A stretch of DNA of 64,000 nt from contig NZ_JAENHP010000005.1 in assembly GCF_016834655.1 (NCBI RefSeq), positions 186,001 through 250,000 on the forward strand. Direction: 5' to 3'. The stretch's first letter is position 1. Each line of letters opens with the position of its first letter. This DNA is from Paractinoplanes ovalisporus (lineage in GTDB: Bacteria; Actinomycetota; Actinomycetes; Mycobacteriales; Micromonosporaceae). Made by a program: the position numbers and the translations under genes. Positions 8,121-16,257 of the stretch are shown one piece after another. The notes under the pieces are model-generated. The model searched no databases and was not told where the DNA came from. It saw nothing but the letters and a program-made list of their open reading frames with translations.

Positions 8121-9200
8121 ATGGCGTTTCATGTGCGCGGGGCGGTTCTGCCGGACGGGGAAGTCAGGGACCTCTGGCTGGTGGGCGACACGGTCACCTA
8201 CGAGCCCGTGAGGGGTGCCGAGACGATCAGCGATGGCGGGTTCGTCGTGCCGGGGCTGGTCGACGCGCACTGTCACCTGGGGATCGCCTTCGGGGCCAAG
8301 CCGGTCACCAGCCTCGATCAGGCGCGCGACCTGGCCTACACCGACCGTGACGCGGGAGTGCTGGCGCTGCGCGACGCGGGGTCGCCCTACCCGTATCCGG
8401 AGCTCGAGGACGAGGACGGGATTCCCCGGCTGGCCCGCGCGGGACGCCACGTGGCGGCGCCGCGGCGCTACCTGCGCGACGTGGGCATCGAGGTGGACGG
8501 CGTGGCCGACGTGCGAGCCGCCGTCACCGAGCAGGCCAAGGCCGGCAACGGGTGGGTCAAGCTGGTCGGTGACTGGATCTCGCGCGACGCCGGTGACCTG
8601 GCGCCCTCGTGGGACCCCGAGACCATGGCGGCCGCGGTCGAGGCGGCACACGAGGCGGGCGTGCGGGCCGCCGTGCACACGTTCTCCGAGGAGGGCGTCG
8701 AGATCATGGTGCGGGCCGGCGTCGACTCGGTCGAGCACGGCACCGGGCTGTCGCTCGACCTGATCGACGAGATGGCGCGGCGGGGCACGGCCCTGGTGCC
8801 CACGATGATCAACATTCGGACCTTCGGCGGGATCGCGGATCGGGCCCGGGGCAAGTTCGACACGTACGCCGATCACATGGTCTCGCTGCAGGAACGGTTC
8901 CCGTCGGTGGTGCGGGCGGCGTACGAGGCCGGCGTGCCGATCTATGTGGGAACCGACGCCGGGGGCGGGATCCGGCACGGGCTGGTCGCCGAAGAGATGC
9001 TGATCCTCGAAGAGGCCGGGCTGCCGGCCGAGGAGATCCTGGCCAGTGCCTCGTGGCGGGCCCGGGAGTGGCTGGGCTTCCCCGGCCTGGTCGAGGGCGG
9101 CCTGGCCGACCTGGTCGTCTATGAGACCGACCCGCGCGCGGACCTGCGAGTGGTCCGCGCGCCGAGCCGCATCGTGCTCAAGGGCAAGGTCATTCTCTGA
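8121..9200 (+). CDS. Amidohydrolase (imidazolonepropionase-like)
   Basis: This 359-residue protein is a metal-dependent hydrolase of the amidohydrolase superfamily. It has the opening strand segment and the metal-binding DAHCHLG motif at about residues 47-53. Later ligands are likely in AAVHTFSEEG and VEHGTGLSLD, and the catalytic Asp is in YVGTDAGGG. The closing GLVEGGLADLVVYE block is typical of this family, where the C-terminal strand returns to the small beta sandwich. These enzymes open amide or cyclic amide bonds; the substrate here cannot be told. The gene appears leaderless. Its 3' end overlaps the convergent beta-propeller gene by 11 bases. Confidence 0.85.
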   Translation: MAFHVRGAVLPDGEVRDLWLVGDTVTYEPVRGAETISDGGFVVPGLVDAHCHLGIAFGAKPVTSLDQARDLAYTDRDAGVLALRDAGSPYPYPELEDEDGIPRLARAGRHVAAPRRYLRDVGIEVDGVADVRAAVTEQAKAGNGWVKLVGDWISRDAGDLAPSWDPETMAAAVEAAHEAGVRAAVHTFSEEGVEIMVRAGVDSVEHGTGLSLDLIDEMARRGTALVPTMINIRTFGGIADRARGKFDTYADHMVSLQERFPSVVRAAYEAGVPIYVGTDAGGGIRHGLVAEEMLILEEAGLPAEEILASASWRAREWLGFPGLVEGGLADLVVYETDPRADLRVVRAPSRIVLKGKVIL

Positions 9201-10617
9201 GCTGGAAGACCCGCACGTCCTTCGTGGTCGGACAGACCAGTCTGTCCGGTGTGTGAGCGCATGTGCCGGCCCGTGCGGGCAGAAGGCCGAGCCGGGTGAC
9301 GGTGCCATAGGTGGTGTTCACGATCTGCACCTCACCCCCGGTGGTCGGCGGCATCACCAGCACGCGCCCGCCGTCCAACCACTCGACCTCGGCCTGGGTG
9401 GTCGTGCGGAACACCTCGCGACCGTTCCCGTCGATCAGCCGGGTCACGCCGTCGCCGCCCAGCAGCAGCTCGACGTCGTAGGCGACGAGCGAGGACCCGC
9501 CGACCGGCCCCGGCACCGACCAGATGACCTGGCCGGTGTTCGCGTCGACGGCGCGCAGCCAGGCCTCGGTGTCGCTCACCTCGTCGACCAGGCAGACCCG
9601 GTTGGCGCCGCAGACGGTCATGCTGCCGACCGTGTGCCCGAGCTTCCCGATGAAGATCTTTTTGGAGGCGCCGGTGGTCAGATCGGTGACGACCACCCGG
9701 TACGGCTCGGTGTCGCAGCACCCGGGCCCGCCGTCGTAGAACTTCCCCTCGTACGCGACCTTGCCCTCGGGCCCGCCGTTCGGAGGCGAGACCGGCGTCG
9801 TCGTCCGCTTCACGTCACCACTGACGATGTCGCGCACCTGCACCTGGCCCGACCGGCGCACGACCACCAGCCGGTCGTCGGTCAACGGGGAGCCGGGCAG
9901 CTCCTGGCCGTAGACGCGCATGCCGAGAATCTGATCGACCATGTCGCTGCTCGGGGCGATCGACCACAGCTTCCGTCCGGTCCTCAGGTCGTGGGCGTCG
10001 ACCTGGCCCGTCCGATCGTTGCGCTGGACGAACACCCGCTCGTGCACCAGCTCCTCGCCCAGATGGCTGCTCGTGTAGGTCCACATCTGGCTGCCGTCGG
10101 CCGGGTCGAGCACCCAGTTCGAGCCGCCGCCGTTGCCGACCAGCACCGCGTCTTCCGTAGCGCTCACAAAAGCGCCCAGTTCCGGCCCGGTGGAGAACCC
10201 CTGGATGCGCCAGATGACCTCGCCCGTACGCAGGTCGGCCGCGACCACCGCGATCTGCTCGCCGACCTTCCAGGCGTCGTAGATCCGGTCCTTCACGATC
10301 GTCGGATGCGTCTCGTCGAGCGTCCGGCCGTAGGTGATCGGCTTGCCCACCGGCGGCAGCGGGCCGACGGCGGTGGGGGTCGTCGCGGTGACCGACGGGG
10401 ACGGAGTGGGCGCGACCGTCTTGTCGGCCCGGCGCTGGCCCTGGCCGGCCGCCACACCGACCCCGGCCAGCACCACGCACACCGCCGCGGCCGTCGCGAT
10501 GATGCCGTTGCGGGTGCGCTGCCGCCCCCGCTTGCGGGCCTGCGCGGCCGTGCTGAGCGGGATCAGGTCGGCCTCACGGGCCACCGAGGCGAAGATGTCG
10601 TCGAGGTCAGTTGGCAT
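9190..10617 (-). CDS. Membrane-anchored PQQ-like beta-propeller protein downstream of a sigma factor
   Basis: This 475-residue protein has a cytoplasmic N-terminus of about 38 residues (LDDIFASVAREADLIPLS), one transmembrane helix near residues 38-58 and a Thr/Pro/Ser-rich linker. The large extracytoplasmic part has repeated strands such as LRTGEVIWRIQG, LRTGRKLWSIAP and ANTGQVIWSVPG, the spacing of PQQ-type beta-propeller blades. Its ATG at 10617 lies inside the end of the sigma factor gene (11-base overlap), so the two are made together. By analogy with other sigma/membrane-partner pairs, the N-terminal segment may hold or release the sigma factor while the propeller senses something outside. 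That role is inference; no zinc anti-sigma motif is present. Confidence 0.75.
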   Translation of the reverse strand: MPTDLDDIFASVAREADLIPLSTAAQARKRGRQRTRNGIIATAAAVCVVLAGVGVAAGQGQRRADKTVAPTPSPSVTATTPTAVGPLPPVGKPITYGRTLDETHPTIVKDRIYDAWKVGEQIAVVAADLRTGEVIWRIQGFSTGPELGAFVSATEDAVLVGNGGGSNWVLDPADGSQMWTYTSSHLGEELVHERVFVQRNDRTGQVDAHDLRTGRKLWSIAPSSDMVDQILGMRVYGQELPGSPLTDDRLVVVRRSGQVQVRDIVSGDVKRTTTPVSPPNGGPEGKVAYEGKFYDGGPGCCDTEPYRVVVTDLTTGASKKIFIGKLGHTVGSMTVCGANRVCLVDEVSDTEAWLRAVDANTGQVIWSVPGPVGGSSLVAYDVELLLGGDGVTRLIDGNGREVFRTTTQAEVEWLDGGRVLVMPPTTGGEVQIVNTTYGTVTRLGLLPARAGTCAHTPDRLVCPTTKDVRVFQLRE

Positions 10618-11119
10618 CGTCGGCTCCGTTCGTGGCCAGGGCAGGTGTCTCACCGAGGGCCGCCGCCAGGCCGGCCCGGCCGCGGGACAACCACGACTTG
10701 ACCGTGCCGACCGAGGCCCCGGTCTCGTGGGCGATCTCGGCCACCGAGCGGTCGAGCAGGTAGTGCAGGGCCAGGGCGCGGCGGTGCACCATCGGCAACG
10801 AGCGCATCGCGCGGATCAGCAGCACCGTGTTCTCGGACGGGGGAGGGACAGGCGGGGGTGGTGGTTCGGCGGCGGTCCGGGCCCGGCGTACGCCGATGCG
10901 CCGCCACCGGTCGGCCGACAGCCGGTTGACCACGAGCCGTAACCAGGCCTCGCGGTCCTCGTAGTCGGCTAGGCGCCGCCAGCGCTGCCAGGCCCGCGCA
11001 TACGCCTCCTGCACGAGATCCTGCGCGTCGCCCGGGTCGCCGGTCAGGCCGTACGCGTATCTGGCCAGGCGCCGGGAGGTGTCCCGGTAGAAGTCGTCGA
11101 AGTCCTCGGTCGTTGTCAT
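10607..11119 (-). CDS. SigE-family ECF RNA polymerase sigma factor
   Basis: This 170-residue protein is an extracytoplasmic-function sigma factor. Region 2 is visible as FDDFYRDTSRRLARYAY, DLVQEAYARAWQRWRRL and AWLRLVVNRLSADRWRR. After a Pro-rich linker (residues about 95-108), region 4 contains LPMVHRRALALHYLLDRSVAEI and a helix-turn-helix in GASVGTVKSWLSRGRAGL. The linker and length match the actinobacterial SigE family. I chose ATG at 11119 because earlier in-frame starts add an unrelated Arg/Cys-rich stretch. It overlaps the beta-propeller gene by 11 bases and lies divergent to proS. The promoters it reads are unknown. Confidence 0.9.
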   Translation of the reverse strand: MTTTEDFDDFYRDTSRRLARYAYGLTGDPGDAQDLVQEAYARAWQRWRRLADYEDREAWLRLVVNRLSADRWRRIGVRRARTAAEPPPPPVPPPSENTVLLIRAMRSLPMVHRRALALHYLLDRSVAEIAHETGASVGTVKSWLSRGRAGLAAALGETPALATNGADDAN

Positions 11120-11181
11120 CCCCACCGCCCTTCCACCTAGGACACGACATGCCCACCCGCAGGGTTGCGCACCGGCGCGAC

Positions 11182-11187
11182 TAGGAT
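11182..11187 (+). promoter_or_regulatory. Candidate -10 box for leaderless proS mRNA
   Basis: TAGGAT lies eight bases upstream of the proS ATG at 11196, which has no Shine-Dalgarno sequence. The arrangement suggests that transcription begins at or very near the start codon. Confidence 0.4.
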
Positions 11188-11195
11188 GTCGCCTC

Positions 11196-12602
11196 ATGGC
11201 CCGTGTGCTCACTCCCCGTGCGGAAGACTTCCCCCGCTGGTACCAGGATCTGATCTCCAAGGCGCAGCTGGCGGACAACGGTCCGGTCCGCGGCACGATG
11301 GTGATCCGGCCGGTCGGCTGGGCCATCTGGGAGCGCATGCAGGCCGACATGGACCTGCGCATCAAGGAAGAGGGCGTGCAGAACGCCTACTTCCCGCTGT
11401 TCATCCCCGAGAGCTACCTGCGCCGCGAGGCCGACCACGTCGAGGGCTTCTCGCCCGAGCTGGCCGTGGTCACCCACGCCGGTGGCAAGCAGCTGGCCGA
11501 GCCGCTGGTCGTACGCCCCACCAGCGAGACGGTGATCGGCGAGTTCATGGCCAAGTGGGTCGACTCCTACCGCGACCTGCCCCTGCTGCTCAACCAGTGG
11601 GCCAACGTCGTGCGGTGGGAGCTGCGGCCGCGCACGTTCCTGCGCACCACCGAGTTCCTCTGGCAGGAGGGCCACGACGCCCACGCCACCGAGGAGCTGG
11701 CGCGTCAGCACGCCCGCAACATCCACCGCAACGTCTACCAGGCGTTCATGGAGGAGCTGCTGGCCATCCCGGTCGTGCCGGGCCGCAAGACCCGGGGCGA
11801 GCGCTTCGCCGGCGCCACCAACACCATGACCGTCGAGGCCATGATGGGCGACACCAAGGCGCTGCAGATGGGCACCTCGCACGAGCTGGGCCAGAACTTC
11901 GCCAAGGCCTTCGACATCACGTACTCGTCGAAGGAGGGCACGGTCGAGCACGCCTGGACGACCTCGTGGGGCACGTCGACCCGCATGGTGGGCGGCCTGA
12001 TCATGGTGCACGGCGACGACAACGGCCTGCGGCTCCCGCCGAATCTGGCGCCGATCCAGGTGCAGGTCATGGTGGTCAAGGCGGGCGAGGGCGTGGTGGA
12101 GGCCGCGAGCAAGCTCCGCGACGAGCTCAAGGGCGCGGGCGTGCGGGTGAAACTCGACGACCGGGCCGACATCCCGTTCGGCCGCCGCGCCGTCGACGCC
12201 GAGCTCCAGGGCATCCCGATCCGCATCGAGGTCGGGCCGCGTGACCTGGCCAACGGCAGCGTCACGATCGCGCGCCGGATCGACGGCTCGAAGACCCCGA
12301 CCCCGATCGGCGACGTGGTGGGCGCGGTGACCAGCGCCCTCAAGGCCGACCAGCAGCGCCTGTACGACGACGCGCTGGCGTTCCGTGAGGCCAACACGGT
12401 CGAGGTCAAGACGCTGGACGAGGCGATCGAGGCCGCGCAGACGGGCTGGGCCCGGGTGCCGTGGTCGGCGGTCGGCGAGGAGGGCGAGAAGACCGCCAAC
12501 GGCAAGGCCGTGACGGTCCGCTGCCTGACCCGCCCCGACGGCGGGATGCCCGACTCCGACGAGGAACCCGGCCTGGTCGCCTACCTGGCCCGCTCCTACT
12601 GA
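11196..12602 (+). CDS. proS: Prolyl-tRNA synthetase, short (archaeal/eukaryal-like) type
   Basis: This 468-residue class II aminoacyl-tRNA synthetase attaches proline to tRNA-Pro. The sequence has TSETVIGEFMAKW (proline pocket region), motif 2 in RWELRPRTFLRTTEFLWQEG, and motif 3 in TSTRMVGGLIMVHGDDNG. An anticodon-binding domain follows from about residue 280, and the protein ends in a hydrophobic residue plus Tyr (ARSY), as this type does. The length and the lack of an inserted editing domain between motifs 2 and 3 place it in the ProS3 group rather than the E. coli type. It is followed by a DUF402 gene with a TGATG overlap. Confidence 0.95.
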   Translation: MARVLTPRAEDFPRWYQDLISKAQLADNGPVRGTMVIRPVGWAIWERMQADMDLRIKEEGVQNAYFPLFIPESYLRREADHVEGFSPELAVVTHAGGKQLAEPLVVRPTSETVIGEFMAKWVDSYRDLPLLLNQWANVVRWELRPRTFLRTTEFLWQEGHDAHATEELARQHARNIHRNVYQAFMEELLAIPVVPGRKTRGERFAGATNTMTVEAMMGDTKALQMGTSHELGQNFAKAFDITYSSKEGTVEHAWTTSWGTSTRMVGGLIMVHGDDNGLRLPPNLAPIQVQVMVVKAGEGVVEAASKLRDELKGAGVRVKLDDRADIPFGRRAVDAELQGIPIRIEVGPRDLANGSVTIARRIDGSKTPTPIGDVVGAVTSALKADQQRLYDDALAFREANTVEVKTLDEAIEAAQTGWARVPWSAVGEEGEKTANGKAVTVRCLTRPDGGMPDSDEEPGLVAYLARSY

Positions 12603-13273
12603 TGCGGTTCGAGCCCGGCCGGCTCGTCCTGCACCGGGACACGCACCACGGCCGGCTCGGCTTCGTCCACCCGACCCGGGTGATCTCCGACGACGAGCGC
12701 GGGCTGCTGCTCTGGCTGGCCCGCGACTCGGTGGTCGCGATCGAGACGACAACCGACGGCCGTGGTCCCCGTGACATGCCGTCGTTCGTCGAGTGGGAGG
12801 CGGCGCCGAAGAAGGCGACGTTCACCACCTGGCGCGGCCCGGGCGTGCTGCGCTTCTTCCCGGCCGGCGCCGACCACTCGGTGTGGCTCTTCCGCGACGA
12901 CGAGGGGTTCTTCAAGAACTACTACGTCAACCTGGAGGAGTCCGCGGTCCGCTGGGACGACGGCGCGGCCGCCGGCATCGACGTGGTCGACCAGGACCTG
13001 GACATCGTCGCCGCCCCCGACCCGGACACCGGTCGTCTGGAGTGGCAGTGGAAGGACGAGGACGAGTTCGAGGAACGTCTGGCCCGTCCCGACCTTTACT
13101 GGGTGCCCGACGAGGCCGCGGTCTGGGCCGAGGGTTTCCGCGTCGTCAAGCTGATCGAGGCGGGCGATTTCCCCTTCGACGGCACGTGGACCGACTTCCA
13201 CCCCGATCCGACCTGGCCCACCCCCACCGAGCTGCCCCCAGGCTGGGACCGCCCGGTAGTCGCCCGCATTTGA
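12602..13273 (+). CDS. DUF402 domain protein
   Basis: This 223-residue protein has the DUF402 core, seen as WLFRDDEGFFKNYYVNLEES followed by DVVDQDLDIVAAPD and later WKDEDEFEERL. DUF402 members include nucleoside di- and triphosphate phosphatases and RNA-associated proteins. The acidic residues in the D-x-D-L-D-I segment are those expected to bind metal. The ATG at 12602 shares its first base with the proS stop, so translation is coupled. Whether this member hydrolyses a nucleotide is not known from sequence alone. Homologues often accompany translation genes in actinomycetes. Confidence 0.8.
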   Translation: MRFEPGRLVLHRDTHHGRLGFVHPTRVISDDERGLLLWLARDSVVAIETTTDGRGPRDMPSFVEWEAAPKKATFTTWRGPGVLRFFPAGADHSVWLFRDDEGFFKNYYVNLEESAVRWDDGAAAGIDVVDQDLDIVAAPDPDTGRLEWQWKDEDEFEERLARPDLYWVPDEAAVWAEGFRVVKLIEAGDFPFDGTWTDFHPDPTWPTPTELPPGWDRPVVARI

Positions 13274-13561
13274 CTTCGGGAGCGCAACCGCTCACGCAGA
13301 TGGAGCGAAGCGACCTCGGCGGGAGCGACGGTCTGTACCCACCACCCACCTACGACATCTGGCTTTTGATGTTGATTGGGGCTTTTCGCAGGCCGATTGG
13401 GAGTGGCGTCGGATCATCTGGCAGAATGGTCCTTCGGTATTCGGCTCGCGTGAGGCGCCCTCTAACCCCTCTGCGTTGCCAGTCCTCGAGGTTTTGGTGC
13501 ACCTGTCCCCACGGGCGCGCCCACCCCTCAACCACGCAGTCATTCAGGAGCGTAAAGAACC
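13274..13561 (+). other. Gap before rpsP with a weak promoter candidate
   Basis: This 288-base gap holds no convincing gene. A possible promoter for the ribosomal operon is TTGGGA near 13398 with CAGAAT near 13422, but the 19-base spacing is long. The rest is featureless apart from short GC-rich runs. Confidence 0.3.
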
Positions 13562-14050
13562 GTGGCCGTTAAGATCCGGCTCCTGCGGATGGGCAAGATC
13601 CGCAACCCGCAGTACCGCATCGTCGTCGCCGACTCGCGCACCAAGCGCGACGGCCGCGCCATCGAGTACGTCGGCATCTACCAGCCGAAGGAACACCCCT
13701 CGCTCATCGAGGTCAAGTCCGAGCGCGTGCAGTACTGGCTCTCCGTCGGCGCCCAGCCGAGCGAGGCCGTGCAGCGCATCCTGGAGAAGACCGGCGACTG
13801 GCAGCAGTTCAAGGGTCTTCCCGCCCCGCCGCCGCTGCTCGTCAAGGAGCCCAAGCAGAGCCGCACCGAGGTGTACGAGGCCGAGGCCAAGTCCGCCGCC
13901 GGTGTCGCCGACACCCCGGCCAAGACCACGCCGAAGAAGGCCGACAAGGCCAAGGCCGAGTCGAAGCCCGCCGAGGCCGCCGAGCCGAACCGCGAGGCCG
14001 TCGCCGAGACCGCAGAGGACCCGGCCGGTGCCGGCGCCGACGCGAGCTGA
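13562..14050 (+). CDS. rpsP: 30S ribosomal protein S16 with C-terminal extension
   Basis: The first 85 or so residues are a standard bS16, starting MAVKIRLLRMGKIRNPQYRI and including SRTKRDGRAIEYVGIY. bS16 stabilises the 5' domain of 16S rRNA during 30S assembly. The protein then continues to 162 residues with an Ala/Lys/Glu/Pro-rich tail (residues about 95-162), which is usual in actinomycetes and probably disordered. The GTG start at 13562 has AGGAGCGTAAAG upstream. It is the first gene of the rpsP-khpA-rimM-trmD-rplS operon and its tail-coding end overlaps khpA by 23 bases. Confidence 0.97.
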   Translation: MAVKIRLLRMGKIRNPQYRIVVADSRTKRDGRAIEYVGIYQPKEHPSLIEVKSERVQYWLSVGAQPSEAVQRILEKTGDWQQFKGLPAPPPLLVKEPKQSRTEVYEAEAKSAAGVADTPAKTTPKKADKAKAESKPAEAAEPNREAVAETAEDPAGAGADAS

Positions 14051-14285
14051 CGGGGCGCTCCGGCCGGCGCTGGAGCACCTCGTCAAGGGCATCGTCGACA
14101 ACCCGGACGACGTCCGGGTCCGTCTGGTCGACTCGCGCCGCGGCAAGCGGCTCGAGGTCCGCGTGCACCCCGAAGACCTCGGTACGGTCATCGGGCGCGG
14201 CGGCCGCACGGCCAAGGCCCTGAGGCAGGTCATCGGGTCGATCGGTGGGCGCGGCATCCGCGTCGACATCGTCGACGCGTACTGA
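14028..14285 (+). CDS. khpA: KH-domain RNA-binding protein KhpA
   Basis: This small protein of about 85 residues is a single KH domain. The GRGGRTAKALRQVI stretch is the GxxG loop that grips single-stranded RNA, and LEHLVKGIVDNPDDVRV is the conserved N-terminal helix. KhpA homologues bind many RNAs and pair with KhpB (EloR) in cell-envelope control. No ATG precedes the conserved part; the in-frame GTG at 14028, inside rpsP, has AGAGGA nine bases upstream and is the best start. Placement between rpsP and rimM is the standard order in actinomycetes and firmicutes. Confidence 0.9.
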   Translation: MPAPTRADGALRPALEHLVKGIVDNPDDVRVRLVDSRRGKRLEVRVHPEDLGTVIGRGGRTAKALRQVIGSIGGRGIRVDIVDAY

Positions 14286-14288
14286 CCG

Positions 14289-14852
14289 ATGCTTCTCGTA
14301 GTCGGCCAGATCGGTAAACCGCACGGCATCCGGGGCGAGGTCTCGGTGGTCGTGCGGACCGACGAACCGGAAGAACGTTTTGTCCCCGGGTCGGTGTTCG
14401 TGACGGAGGTCCCCCGGGACCGCCGCGTGAGCACCGGCCCGGCGGCCGCTTCCGGGGTGCGTTTCGACGTGCCGAAGCAGCTCACGCTCGAGCAGATCCG
14501 CTGGCATCAGGGCCGTGGCATCGCGCAGTTCGAGAACATCTACGACCGCAACCTCGCCGAGGAGTTGCGCGGCGTGTTCCTGCAGGTCGACAGCGCTGAC
14601 CTGGCGCCGCCGGACGACCCCGACGAGTTCCACGACCACCAGTTGGTCGGGCTGCGGGTCGAGTCGACCGACGGTGTTGACCACGGCGAGGTGCTGCGCA
14701 TCGAGCACGCGCCCGCGTCCGACCTGATCGTGCTCAAGAAGGCGGGCGGCGGCACCGCGCTGATCCCGTTCGTGACCGCGATCGTTCCGACGGTCGATCT
14801 CGCCGGCGGGCGTGTGATCGTCGATCTGCCCGAGGGGCTCCTGGACCTCTAG
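14289..14852 (+). CDS. rimM: Ribosome maturation factor RimM
   Basis: This 187-residue protein helps mature the 3' head domain of the 30S subunit and binds S19. The N-terminal RimM barrel starts with LLVVGQIGKPHGIRGEVSV, the family hallmark. The C-terminal PRC-barrel includes FHDHQLVGLRVESTDG and ALIPFVTAIVPTVDL, ending with DLPEGLLDL, which closely matches the usual C-terminus. The ATG is three bases after khpA and the TAG stop abuts the trmD ATG directly, so the operon is tightly coupled. Confidence 0.96.
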   Translation: MLLVVGQIGKPHGIRGEVSVVVRTDEPEERFVPGSVFVTEVPRDRRVSTGPAAASGVRFDVPKQLTLEQIRWHQGRGIAQFENIYDRNLAEELRGVFLQVDSADLAPPDDPDEFHDHQLVGLRVESTDGVDHGEVLRIEHAPASDLIVLKKAGGGTALIPFVTAIVPTVDLAGGRVIVDLPEGLLDL

Positions 14853-15611
14853 ATGCGCGTCGACATCATTTCGATCTTCCCGGACTACTTCGCCCCCCTC
14901 GACCTGTCGCTGATCGGCAAGGCGCGGACGACCGGGCTGCTCGACCTGACCGTGCACGATCTGCGGACCTGGACCAGCGACGTGCACCGGACGGTCGACG
15001 ACACCCCGTACGGGGGTGGGCCGGGCATGGTCATGCGGCCCGAGCCGTGGGGGCAGGCCCTCGACGCCGTCGGGACGGGAACGTTGATCGTGCCGTCGCC
15101 CGTGGGCAGGCCGTTCACCCAGGCCGACGCCGCCGACCTGGCCGGTGCCGACCACCTGATCTTCGCCTGCGGGCGTTACGAGGGCATCGACCAGCGCGTG
15201 ATCGACGACGCGGCGACCCGGATGCCCGTACGCGAGATCTCGCTCGGCGACTACGTGCTGTTCGGTGGCGAGGTCGCGGTCATCGTGATCATGGAAGCGA
15301 TCACGCGCCTGTTGCCGGGGGTGCTGGGCAACGCGGACTCGCTGACCGAGGAATCACACGCGGCGGGGCTGCTGGAGGCGCCCGTCTACACCAAGCCCGC
15401 CTCGTGGCGCTCGTGGGAGGTCCCCGACGTCCTGCGGTCGGGGGACCACGGGCGGATCGCCCGGTGGCGACGGGATCAGAGCCTGTTGCGGACCGCGGGC
15501 CGGCGACCGGACATGATGACCGCGTATCCGTTTGATCATTTGGACAAAGCGGACAGGAAGACGCTGGACGAGGGCGGATTTCAGATCACGCCCCCCGATG
15601 TGGCAAAGTAG
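14853..15611 (+). CDS. trmD: tRNA (guanine37-N1)-methyltransferase TrmD
   Basis: This 252-residue SPOUT enzyme methylates N1 of G37 beside the anticodon, using S-adenosylmethionine, and so prevents +1 frameshifting. It opens with RVDIISIFPDYFAPLDLSLI and has the knot residues in FACGRYEGIDQRV (about 105-117) and EISLGDYVLFGGE. The Asp thought to act as general base lies in the NADSLTEES region. The C-terminal domain contains SWRSWEVPDVLRSGDH. Its start follows the rimM stop without a gap. The last codons overlap one arm of a short inverted repeat that continues into the rplS leader. Confidence 0.96.
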   Translation: MRVDIISIFPDYFAPLDLSLIGKARTTGLLDLTVHDLRTWTSDVHRTVDDTPYGGGPGMVMRPEPWGQALDAVGTGTLIVPSPVGRPFTQADAADLAGADHLIFACGRYEGIDQRVIDDAATRMPVREISLGDYVLFGGEVAVIVIMEAITRLLPGVLGNADSLTEESHAAGLLEAPVYTKPASWRSWEVPDVLRSGDHGRIARWRRDQSLLRTAGRRPDMMTAYPFDHLDKADRKTLDEGGFQITPPDVAK

Positions 15612-15735
15612 TGAGGTTGCCAATTTCGTCCCGCGCCGCGGGCCGACGTTGAGGATCTTCTGAGGTTGCGGAAGATCAGAAGTACCCACGCGCGCATCGA
15701 ACTCCCGATGCGCCCCCAAGAACGAGGATGCAGCG
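15601..15735 (+). promoter_or_regulatory. rplS leader with alternative stems
   Basis: The 124-base gap before rplS holds two overlapping perfect 7-bp stems that cannot form together. Stem A pairs 15654-15660 (GATCTTC) with 15671-15677 (GAAGATC). Stem B pairs 15657-15663 (CTTCTGA) with 15676-15682 (TCAGAAG). A further 6-bp repeat, TGGCAA at 15601-15606 with TTGCCA at 15617-15622, spans the trmD stop. The word TGAGGTTGC occurs at 15612-15620 and again at 15661-15669. Leader control by L19 is known in other phyla; a switch here is inference. Confidence 0.45.
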
Positions 15736-16092
15736 ATGAACACGCTGGACGATCTCGACGCCCAGTCGCAGCGCACCGACATTCCCGCCTTCCGGGCCGG
15801 CGACACCCTCAAGGTGCACGCCCGGGTCGTCGAAGGCAACCGCTCCCGCGTCCAGGTCTTCCAGGGCGTCGTGATCGGTCGTCAGGGCGCCGGTCTCCGT
15901 GAGACCTTCAAGATCCGCAAGATCAGCTTCGGCGTCGGCGTCGAGCGGACCTACCCGCTCAACAGCCCGGCGATCGACAAGATCGAGGTCGTGAGCCGCG
16001 GTGACGTCCGCCGCGCCAAGCTCTACTACCTGCGCGAGCTCCGTGGCAAGAAGGCCAAGATCAAGGAGCTTCGGGAGAAGCAGACCGTCTGA
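15736..16092 (+). CDS. rplS: 50S ribosomal protein L19
   Basis: This 118-residue protein is bL19, which sits at the 30S-50S interface. The conserved pieces are FRAGDTLKVHARVVEGNRSR, VFQGVVIGRQGAGLRETF and KISFGVGVERTYPLNSP, followed by the basic tail KKAKIKELRE. Length and composition are standard. It is separated from trmD by a structured 124-base leader, so it may be controlled apart from the upstream genes. A hairpin element follows before lepB. Confidence 0.97.
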   Translation: MNTLDDLDAQSQRTDIPAFRAGDTLKVHARVVEGNRSRVQVFQGVVIGRQGAGLRETFKIRKISFGVGVERTYPLNSPAIDKIEVVSRGDVRRAKLYYLRELRGKKAKIKELREKQTV

Positions 16093-16165
16093 TCCTCATC
16101 GATCCGAGCACACACGCATTACTCTTGCCGTGTGCCGGATGGGATCAGTGTGAACCCTTACAGCC

Positions 16166-16209
16166 CTACCGCCCGTAAGTCCCCGCGAGGGGAAATACTC
16201 GGGCGGTAG
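16166..16209 (+). ncRNA. Structured RNA element between rplS and lepB
   Basis: A 10-bp perfect outer stem pairs 16166-16175 (CTACCGCCCG) with 16200-16209 (CGGGCGGTAG). Inside it, AGT at 16178-16180 can pair with ACT at 16197-16199, and CCCC at 16181-16184 pairs with GGGG at 16189-16192 around a GCGA tetraloop of the stable GNRA type. Small bulges are TA on the 5' side and AAAT on the 3' side. No run of T follows, so it is not a standard intrinsic terminator. It could be an attenuator, processing site or regulatory leader for lepB. Confidence 0.5.
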
Positions 16210-16257
16210 TGCTGTATCCGGGGTGGTTCGGCCGGTCGGCGGCGGGAGATGCGAAGC

